Positions 55,566 through 64,000 of a stretch of 64,000 nucleotides of DNA are shown in pieces. Position 1 is the stretch's first letter. Each line of letters begins with the position of its first letter. The DNA lies in the NCBI GenBank assembly GCA_963931925.1, contig OZ007579.1:40126033-40190032 (forward strand). The letters run 5' to 3'. The position numbers were made by a program, and so were the translations under genes. Origin of the DNA: Onchidella celtica (Eukaryota; Mollusca; Gastropoda; Systellommatophora; Onchidiidae). Under the pieces are notes generated by a model, which saw only the letters and a list, made by a program, of their open reading frames with translations, was not told the DNA's origin and ran no database searches.

Positions 55566-57000
55566 ATTATGAGCTACTCACGAACCGCAAACGTTTTCCA
55601 TGACTGAAATGACAATTTCGAGTACAAGCAGTGCTGATATAGTTATTGTCCTGCTCTGCTGAAAATCTACTGTGGTCAGCGTCTAAGCTTGACAGGTGAC
55701 AGTCGGTAAGTATCCCAGCAAGCCATCCGTCGGAAATCCGACGGTTAGGTCTGACGTCAAGTTTGCACATAGAAATAGTATGGTACCTACGTAGATCCGC
55801 TCGTTACGACATTGTGCTGAGGTCGGTTTGATGCAGGGAACCCACGCCTATGAAAATCCTACCAATCCTATAAAAATCCGAGCCGGGTGACATAGGATCT
55901 CTGACTGGGATGTTACTGGGGTGAGAACATTCAATCCCCCCCCCCCACCTCTTTTCTCTCTCTCTCTCTCCCCTCCCTTCCCCGGGGCCATTTCAGATGC
56001 AAAGTAATCACATAGCGGTTCTACAAAATTCTCACATTACAAACTTTTGAGTTGGCGTTTGAGTTGAACGGTGTGTTGGCACGATATCGGTCACGTCATG
56101 CCATGCAAGTTTGTTGGGTTTTTTTTTTTTTGCGGGTGGGGGGGGGGGGGGTTTACGTTAACGATTGCTTGATTTTCAGAGCTTGACAACTGAACACACA
56201 CTCACGCACACACACAACATACGTCCGATGACAAACACACATACATACTTACCCAGGTTACACCCTCATCCAGCAGAGTGCAATTGGAGAGAATGTCGAC
56301 ACACTAACGTCATGCCAGGGTCGAGCAATTCCCGCGAGAATTTGCCGCCCCAAAACTGTCCGGGCATGGAATTCAAAATTGCCGGCACCAAATTACGCAG
56401 ATGACTCCTGCACTAATTACTCCATTAGCGCTGGCAGGCACGGGGGTGTGTGATTAACGGTGGGGTGGGGGTGGGGGGGGGGGGGGGGCAACTAATTCAC
56501 AATTACGTCACGTCAGTTTTTGTATGAAAAGAAAACGCAGAGTTTGAGTTTGGCTTCAACGGCGCGTCGGCACGATAGCGGCCATTTTGCGCCAAAAAAT
56601 GTTTTTTTTCTGCATGATAGCGGCTATTCTACGCCTTTAACAGTTGTTTTTTTTTTTTTTAATATTTTGGCGTGATTTCAATGAGCTTAATTAATTAGAA
56701 TTACAATAAGAATCCAACTCGAAAGGTCCATATTAAATCGTGTTATTTGAATATCTTTAAAATCTTTAACTTATTAACACAAAGCTCTATGTCAGCCTCC
56801 TCCAGGAAAGGAACCACTTGAAGAAGTTTCAAACTTTGAATGGATTTTTGCGCCGAGGAGTAAATGGTAAGCTGAATTGTGAGGATATTCTAATTACTCA
56901 GATCACTTGTCGTTTGTCTTTCTTCTCGGTTTTATCAATGGATATCATCGCGTTCTTCACACCAGTACATTGGGAAGGGGAAAAGAAAAAAGTATAAAAA
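55566..57000. other. Non-coding DNA with poly-G/C and poly-T runs
   Basis: Two stretches near 56047 and 56541 share GAGTTGNNNGGCNNGTNGGCACGAT-like sequence with the R1 family. No gene was supported. Confidence 0.5.
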
Positions 57001-57004
57001 GAGA

Positions 57005-57650
57005 ATAAGAAAGAGGTATGAAAAGAGTGGAAAGAAATAGGTACAAAAAGAGAGAGGAAAAGAAACAGCATAAAAAGAAGGAAAGAGGTATTTCAGAAAA
57101 GAGGGAACAGAAAGAGATATAAAAAGAAGGAAAGAGGTATTTCAGAAAAGAGGGAACGGAAAGAGATATAAAAAGAAGGAAAGAGGTATTTCAAAAAAGA
57201 GGGAACAGAAAGAGATATAAAAAGAAGGAAAGAGGTATTTCAAAAAAGAGGGAACAGAAAGAGATATAAAAAGAAGGAAAGAGGTATTTCAGAAAAGAGG
57301 GAACAGAAAGAGATATAAAAAGAAGGAAAGAGGACTGGTATTTCAAAAAAGAGGGAACAGAAAGAGATATAAAAAGAAGGAAAGAGGTATTTCAGAAAAG
57401 AGGGAACAGAAAGAGATATAAAAAGAAGGAAAGAGGACTGGTATTTCAGAAAAGAGGGAACAGAAAGAGATATAAAAAGAAGGAAAGAGGTATTTCAGAA
57501 AAGAGGGAACAGAAAGAGATATAAAAAGAAGGAAAGAGGACTGGTATTTCAAAAAAGAGGGAACAGAAAGAGATATAAAAAGAGGGAAAGAGGACTGGTA
57601 TTTCAAAAAAGAGGGAACAGAAAGAGATATAAAAAGAAGGGAAGCGGAAG
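57005..57650. repeat. Minisatellite, 49-55 bp x about 12
   Basis: The unit is GGTATTTCAGAAAAGAGGGA followed by ACAGAAAGAGATATAAAAAG and AAGGAAAGAG. Two length classes exist, with or without an extra GACTG, and they alternate in the right half. The left edge is diverged. Confidence 0.93.
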
Positions 57651-58050
57651 TGGCATCAACAAAAGGCGGTTCAAAGATCCCAGCAACAAAACATCAAGAA
57701 GCTCGAAGCTAGACAGACACACAAATATGAACCAGGTGAGGTCAGGAAACTAATGAGCCTAGAGAAGAAAAGACACTCCTACCCAATGGGGGGGGGGGGG
57801 GGGGGAATGGAGAGAAACTGGGATGGAAAAAAGCACATCAGCCAGACTGACAAAACTGGAGAGAGTGTAATTTCCTGTCGGTAAAAGTTGTCTAAACAAA
57901 AAGTTATACAGAAATGAACTGCTTTGATGTTGTTTGCAATTCTATTGAACTGCGTTGTCATCAGTGTCTGGCCTAGAACGCCGATCAGTTTTAAATACAT
58001 GCGATAACTCAAATAATTACACATCTGTCCTCTTTCATTTGAGCTAAAAC
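57651..58050. other. Non-coding DNA with a repeat shared with 3948-3995
   Basis: TTTGCAATTCTATTGAACTGCGTTGTCATCAGTGTCTGGCC here matches ACTCTGTTGAACTGCGTTGTCATCAATGTCTGGCC near 3955-3985, so a short dispersed element is present in both places. Nothing else seen. Confidence 0.5.
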
Positions 58051-58054
58051 GTTT

Positions 58055-58182
58055 GGATGATTGTGTCTTAACTGACACTGTATGTGTCTTAACGTGTGTC
58101 TTAACTGACACTGTGTGTGTCTTAACTTGTGTCTTAACTGACACTGTATGTGTCTTAACTTGTGTCTTAACGTACACTGTAT
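58055..58182. repeat. Minisatellite, about 36 bp x 3.5
   Basis: TGTGTCTTAACTGACACTGT alternates with ATGTGTCTTAACKTG. The array is composed of two related half-units. Confidence 0.9.
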
Positions 58183-61100
58183 ATGAACTCATTCCCTACG
58201 GTAACGTATGTAGGTGTGAACGGGAACTCTCAACACTAACCAGTTTGCAATTGAGACTTAGTTCAAAGATGTTTTTTCCTTTCACTCAGTATACACACAA
58301 GACATAATACATTACACATTAAAGTTTAGGAAAATCAATGAACCAGAATAGGATTCAATATTTTGACAAATTGGCTTAGATATTAATGTTGTCCACTCGA
58401 GCCGAATATTCGGCTTTCCGTAGCGAATGGGTTGATAATTCAGAGTCGATAATCTGTGCATTATATTTTTTTTTAGACAATCTGTAATTTAAAGAGATAA
58501 GCGTACACATGTCTGGGGTTTCGAGGGATGAGTTATGTTGATGTATCAATAGGGAACACACAAAGTAGACGTCAGACAAAATTCCGCCTTACTTTTTTTT
58601 TTTTGGTCAAGGAGCTAATCCATCATTTCTGACTTTACTTTCAAATAGTCTTACAGTTTAAGTCCAATGAACTCGCTTAAAAATGTGAGTTCTGAATTTG
58701 AATTTCGGTTTAAGGGCGCCTCCGCTCGTTAACATCCAATTTGAGCCTTTCGCGAATTTTTTTCATTATCTTCTTTTGGGTTGGTTTTCATCTTTCAGAT
58801 TCTTATAAATAGATCAAATAAATGAGAAATTAAAAATCTCACGGGAAAAGGCCGCCCATGCCGTAAATTATGTCTGTCTGTAATATGATTTTTGTAGATA
58901 TGATAAAAAATCTCATTAAAATAACCTGTAGATTAAAAGTGGCAGGAAGCACAGAAACGTACGGGCTGTCTTTTCTAAGAAATCTTTTATAAAGGTTTCC
59001 TCACATTTTATTATTTTTTTTTTTTTAACCTTCTTTCCATCTTTTTCCTTTCGTCTTCTAATCACGCTGGCTCCACCAAACTTTGCATTTAAACGATACA
59101 TTATCCTCATTTGTCAGAAACGGCAATTTTCTTTCAAACCCAAAAGGATCCGGGGGAAATTAGGGAAATTAAAAGATTAGCCTTTTTGAATCTATCCGGA
59201 GTTGACATGGCAAGGGGCGAAACTGGGGCAGGGAATCGCCGAGGTTATGGAGACCTCAAGGGTGGCAGCGGGGCCAGAAAGGGTGAGGAACTGGCCTGGT
59301 CATCATACACTTTGCGGAGAGGGGGGGGGGGGGGAGGCATCCTTTCTTTACCTACGTCAATTTTTCCAAGTTTAACTCCCCCCCCCCCCCCTTCCTATCC
59401 CATCCCATAAAGCCCCCCGCCGCCATTAGAACAATGACAGTGAGTTCAGATGTCGATGACAAGGTCATCATTTTTTAAAACATTAAGTACTATTATAGTG
59501 CACAGAATATTTAGCTGTTTCATTAGAAACAGAGTCTTTTTAATGTTCTAACATCTGATTTGACTTACAACAACAACAATAATAATAATAATAATAATAA
59601 AACCAAATGAAGACCAGACTTTTAAACTTCAATTCATTGCCATAAGACACAATCGTAGGCTCCAGGCTGCAGTTCGAGCCCCCCCCCCCCCCCCCATAAG
59701 TTTTTCGTCCGCTGGGAGCAAGCCACCCCCCCCCCCCTCTCTGTCCCAGTGTACATACTTCATGACGATATGCCAATTTTTAGTGAAGGATTCAAAGATG
59801 ATTAATTATGCGATACCTGAAAAAGATTATACTCTAAACAACCCTGTAAACATGATGAAATCTATGGCGAACTGGCTTGTATTTACAAACAGGCGAATCA
59901 AATGAGCTATATATTTAGAAACTAATTATAATGCCACTTAGAAATTAATGGGTTGGGTACATAGGAATGCGACTCTTGAAACAAAACGAACCTGTGCTTG
60001 AGTGCTCACGAGGATAAGATAGATACAAATTCAAAGAGTATCCGGGTTCCTGCACTGCACTTAAGACACATGATATGTTCCAGTCTGTGAAGGACGATTT
60101 GTAAACATTAACAGTAAACTGCGATTTGTGTGTTGCGCGTCATCATAACATGTGCTTGGCGCGAAATTCTAAGACCACTGACAAACATCCGGGTACTTCA
60201 TCCGTAGTCAATAGAGTTAGTCATACTTGTGATATTAATTCGTCCTAAGCAGACTAGTAAACAGAAACTATATACACACATGTGTATACACGCGTTGAAC
60301 AGTGATAAATGTAAAGTACATTAAGATACATCCAAGATTCACAATTCATACTAAAAGTAGGCAAATGTGTAATTATTTGAGTGTTTTGAAAATGACGGCC
60401 GTTCTGGCCATACACTCATGCCAGGGAAGTTCACTAGAGTTGCAAGCAACATTGAGCGATTCATTTGTGTGTACATTTCTTTTTTCTTTAGATACCCCCT
60501 ATTGCGTCTAATGCCATTCATTGACGAGGTCTCGTTGCCAAAATGCAATCCATGTTTACATTCTCGTTCCAAATATGAAAAATCATGAATACATGTATAT
60601 CTAGTACCAAGGGACACCTATCCAGTCCTGCAAACTGCACCCAGGCGTACACATGCCATTTTGGATCGAGATGCGCAAAAAGATGTCTCATCATCTAAAA
60701 CAGTATAGCCGGGTGAACGTCCGCTTTTTATATCACACCTTTCATGTCTGTACCTTTAATGTTCTATAGAGAGCCGCCCCTATCTGGCACCCGACAACAC
60801 ATTACGTGACTATGGAGAATTGGGGTTTTCCCCGTGGTTCTTTCAGACAGTACCGTGCGCGCCAGGGCAGCCATTTACTAATGAACGCTCCCCGGGGCGA
60901 TGTTTTGAAATCGAGTGCGTGGAGATACCAGAAATTAAGAAAAAGGCCAGAAATAGTAATAATAAATGGGAGGATCTATTCCGTGACCTTGACCTCTGAT
61001 CACTATGGTGACGTTTCTGTTCTGTCTACAAAAAGCAACTCAGTATAGAAAACAAAACAGTTACAACACGACAGTTTTTCCTTAATTTCGTTGTTCAAAT

Positions 61101-61380
61101 TCTCTTAGTTCTGAGTCCAAATGAGCTTTAATACTGACAATATCCCATAGGGGCTTACAATGGGTGGGGAGCCAAGGGCTCGTTCATGCACGGCCAATCT
61201 GTTATAACACTTATGAATGTGAGCTAACTGACAAAATATTTTTTTACAAAAGTACAGAAAATCTGTAGGGTCGGAGACAGGATTGGAATGTGTTGCAGCG
61301 GCAACAGCGCAAAAATGGTATCTTGGTGTTTCGTTTTGTTTTGTTTTTTCAAACACGGAGCTGTACAATACACATACGTT
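58183..61380. other. Non-coding DNA, no gene supported
   Basis: AT-rich with poly-G and poly-C runs at about 59320, 59380, 59680 and 59730, and an (AAT)n stretch near 59575-59605. An 80-codon frame at 60806-61048 and others were examined; they lack splice signals and domain motifs. Confidence 0.45.
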
Positions 61381-61387
61381 TTAATTA

Positions 61388-61414
61388 TTTCTTTCTTTCT
61401 TTCTTTCTTTCTTT
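61388..61414. repeat. (TTTC)n microsatellite
   Basis: Seven uninterrupted TTTC units, followed by T-rich sequence. Confidence 0.9.
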
Positions 61415-61833
61415 ATTTTTTATTTTTATTTTTGAGGAGAGCTTTACCACATGTCGGTGAACGTTAAGTACCACCCTTTGATCAAGCACAAACAAACAGA
61501 CACACAAGTTACCACACCTGAAAAGTTTGCTAAGGTGAGCAACGAGTAAGTTTTACATCAGACAGAAAAGAACAGCTGTCAAAACAGGCGACGATTCAGA
61601 GATTACAGACAGACACGTGAGTAGCGAGTCCGTCAGACTTAGTGCTCACGTTCGCACACGGGAAATTTGATGTGAACTCTGGAGGAAACAGGAAGCCGGG
61701 CAAAAACACGACACAGGTATGGATCACTTCACACGTACCCGGGGGAATACGTCTGTCATGGGTCAGGTACTGTTTCCAATTTACCTACCATTGTTCATAA
61801 TGTACCCGGGGTCGCGGGCGTGTAATGGAAATC

Positions 61834-61835
<2 letters not shown>

Positions 61836-61919
<84 letters not shown>

Positions 61920-62435
61920 CAAAGGGAGACAAAGAGAGACAGTGAGAGAAAGAGAGAGGGGGAGAGTCACACACACAGACAGACACAAAGATAGCTGGGA
62001 GAGAGGGAGAGAGACAGGGAGAGAAAGAGAGGGAGTGAGAAACAGCGAGAAAGAAAAAGAACGAGAGCCAGAGAAAGATGGAGAGAGGAGTACGAGAAAG
62101 AGAGAGAGAGACAGACACACAGACAGACACAAAGACAGGCACTGATAGCTGGGAGAGAGAGAGACAGACGGACAGAGAGAGAGAGAAAAAGCGAGACAGA
62201 GAAAACGCGAGCCAGAGAGAGAGACATACACAGAGACATACACAGAGACAGACACACAGACAGAAACAAGACAGACAGATGGAAGAGAGAAAGAGAAGGA
62301 GAGAGAGAGGGGGAGAGTGAGAAAGAGAAAAAGAGAAAGATGGAGAGAAAACAGCGAGAAAGAGACAGACTGACAGACAGAGAAAGACAGAGAGAGAGAG
62401 AGAGAGAGACAGAGAGAGAGGGAGACAGAGAGAGA

Positions 62436-62470
<35 letters not shown>
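61836..62470. repeat. Long (GA)n and GACA purine region
   Basis: About 38 GA units at 61841-61917, followed by some 550 bases of imperfect GAGA/GACAGA/GAAA with ACACACAGACAGACAC islands, and closed by a run of 11 G. Open frames of 250 codons on the minus strand are Ser/Leu by-products. Confidence 0.95.
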
Positions 62471-62479
<9 letters not shown>

Positions 62480-62480
<1 letters not shown>

Positions 62481-62821
62481 CACAGAGAAGGCCCACCTCC
62501 CCATCAAACAAACAAAGAGTTGAAAAAACAAACAAAAAAACATAAACCATTAGAGAAGGACAGATCGTGTAAAATGTTACCAGGTGTGGATGACTTCACG
62601 CGTGCCCGGGGAACTGTCTTTCATTGGTCAGATACAATTGCCTATTTACTGTTGTCCAAAGTGTACAGTGGGGGGGGGGGTGGGAGGAGGGGGTGAACAC
62701 GGCAAGAGCAGAGAGAGAGAGAGACAGACAGTGTGTAGAGTAGAGACAGGGGCCCGTTTCACCAGCCAACAAGCAAGCGAACAAGCGACCAAGCGAACGA
62801 ACAATAAAGTCAGCAGCAGGC
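62480..62821. repeat. Repeat flank echo of the purine region
   Basis: 62586-62690 (GTGGATGACTTCACGCGTGC, TTGTCCAAAGTGTACAGTGG, poly-G) resembles 61716-61812 (TATGGATCACTTCACACGTA, TTGTTCATAATGTACCCGGG). The same short sequence therefore precedes two consecutive purine tracts, suggesting an old duplication of about 870 bp. Confidence 0.6.
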
Positions 62822-63320
62822 TGAATCAAGTCCTCTTTGCATCGGCTTTGACCGAGACTTGAACTTCCTTTAGATCAACACAACAAGGGACACTGTGGCC
62901 CAGAGGCATGGTGCTCGCCTCTCATGCCGAAGGTACCGGGTTCAAATCCCCATTGGTGCAGACCTGTCGGAAGTTTGGGATTTTTCTCATATTTTCCTGT
63001 CCCTGATCCTATGGTAGGTAGGATCGAGCACCTAGTCTTCTCGGATAAGGACCAAAAATTCGGAGGGCCCGTGTGCACGCTGAAAATACTTTGGCAGTTG
63101 GAAATCGTGAAGAGCAGGCCGTGCAAGGCCGCTGCCCGGGAAAAATTCTTTAAAAAACGGAATTCCTACCACAACAAGAAAAATAAAACTATTAAAGTGA
63201 GGTGTAAATGCCAAGGGCAGCGAATATCCTTAAATAAAGACCTAAACACAGTCAACCAGCGAGACAAAACTGTTTCATGCTCACTAGTGCGCGTTGTCCC
63301 GTTTAACTCTGTAGTCTGAA
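62822..63320 (+). repeat. Dispersed repeat R4 interrupted by a SINE
   Basis: The left part is GAATCAAGTCCTCTTTGCAT with CGGCTTTGACCGAGACTTGA. The right part is CAACCAGCGAGACAAAACTG with CTCACTAGTGCGCGTTGTC. Both match a continuous block at 42295-42420 (TCAAGTCTCGTTCTGCATCG, CAACTAGCGCGACAGAACTG, CTCACCAGTGCGCGATG). Confidence 0.6.
62889..63240 (+). mobile_element. tRNA-derived SINE, tail type B
   Basis: The best-preserved head in the window: CACTGTGGCCCAGAGGCATG, GTGCTCGCCTCTCATGCCGA and B box GGGTTCAAATCC. The body has TTCTCGGATAAGGACC. The tail has GTGAGGTGTAAATGCCAAGG and ends TTAAATAAAGACC. It lies inside repeat R4. Confidence 0.85.
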
Positions 63321-64000
63321 AAACCGTGGTAAAACAAGAATTGGTTCAGTAGACCATGGGCCAAAGAAGATAAATGTCGATAGGATTAGTTAACCCCTCC
63401 CCCCCCCCCCCCAATGCTTCAATCGAACGACTATGCTTCATAATACGGAATTTTAAGAAGTGTTAAGAGACCGTGGTATCTTACACAGTACACAATAGGT
63501 TAGAAGTGAACACAGCTCAATATAATCTCTATTTTGTAGTTTGTAGTTTGGCTGCGGTTCAATAACAAAGGCCCTTCAAGAATGCACATAATCTACAGTG
63601 ATACCGTTCTCCCGCCCCCTCAAGATCACACAAAATATGCAGAGTGCAGAAACAAAATGGCAAAAACGACTAATGTTGTCCTTGTTTTCAAATACGCAGC
63701 CAAACTCTTTGAAAACCTGAACACAAAATTGAGCTACCGCATAAACTGGCGCATTTCGGTAAACAAGTCCCAAAGGGAGGTAAAAACAAGTCGCAAAGGG
63801 AGGTAAAAACAAGTCCCAAAGGGAGGTAAACACGGGAGAAAATCCAGGCCGGAAGCGGAAGCTGTGGAGAGCTAACAAACTGGTGTCCAACAATGTTTAC
63901 AGTTGGATAAGCTTTCTCCTCTTGGCTTCCTCCACACAGACAAGACAGACAAACAGACAGACAGGTATGCAGACCCACAAGACGAGATCCACAAGCCCCA
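63241..64000. other. Right edge, non-coding
   Basis: A short tandem of about 25 bp is present at 63764-63830 (CAAGTCCCAAAGGGAGGTAA, three copies). A GACA stretch lies near 63940. No gene seen. Confidence 0.55.

Noticed and set aside
56180..56404. Second exon of the candidate secreted gene
   Set aside because: It has a good acceptor (TGATTTTCAG) in the right phase and some Cys residues, but the first part is ACAC low-complexity sequence and no domain is visible.
58916..59410. Small proteins on both strands near 59 kb
   Set aside because: Short frames cross poly-G/poly-C runs, with no start context or conserved motif.
61785..62550. Open frames of 250 codons on the minus strand and about 118 on the plus strand
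   Set aside because: They are translations of a (GA)n/(TC)n purine-pyrimidine tract (Ser-Leu or Arg-Glu runs), open in several frames at once, with no start context or domain.

Overview
The window looks like intron-rich animal nuclear DNA, most likely from a mollusc or another lophotrochozoan. That is inferred from gene structure and repeat content, not from a database match. Coding DNA is under 3% of the 64 kb. The rest is introns, long microsatellites, minisatellites, poly-G/poly-C runs, a tRNA-derived SINE family and many short inverted-repeat transposons (MITEs). Most of the long open frames that can be read here are repeat translations and not genes.

Region by region. (1) 1-720, minus strand: the start of a non-LTR retrotransposon endonuclease runs off the left edge. 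(2) 1355-18463, plus strand: the last eight recognised exons of a gene for an armadillo/HEAT-like repeat protein. Every internal boundary is phase 1 and each internal exon is 117-135 nt, so one exon encodes about one helical repeat. The gene ends at a stop at 18461 with a poly(A) signal at 18655. (3) 18.7-31 kb: intergenic DNA dominated by MITEs, SINEs and (CATC)n, (CTGT)n, (GA)n and (CAR)n arrays. (4) 31-39.8 kb: a smooth AT-rich block with few repeats, directly downstream of the stop codon of the next gene; it may be a long 3' UTR. (5) 39801-43443, minus strand: four exons of a calmodulin/troponin C-like protein with four intact EF-hand loops and an unusual Ser/Lys-rich tail; its N-terminal exon was not found. 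(6) 48172-48381, plus strand: a plausible signal-peptide first exon with a strong splice donor and a C-x6-C-x5-C motif, possibly the start of a cysteine-rich receptor or secreted protein. (7) 43.6-63.3 kb: dense nested MITEs, minisatellites and SINE copies.

The ARM-repeat gene and the EF-hand gene are convergent. Nothing shows that they work together. No prokaryote-type operon, CRISPR array, virus or toxin gene was seen. The most informative signals are structural. They are a MITE family with 9-bp target duplications, checked against an empty paralogous site within this window; a SINE family that has exchanged its 3' tail; a minisatellite grown from an exon end together with its splice donor; and a possible decayed ARM exon.
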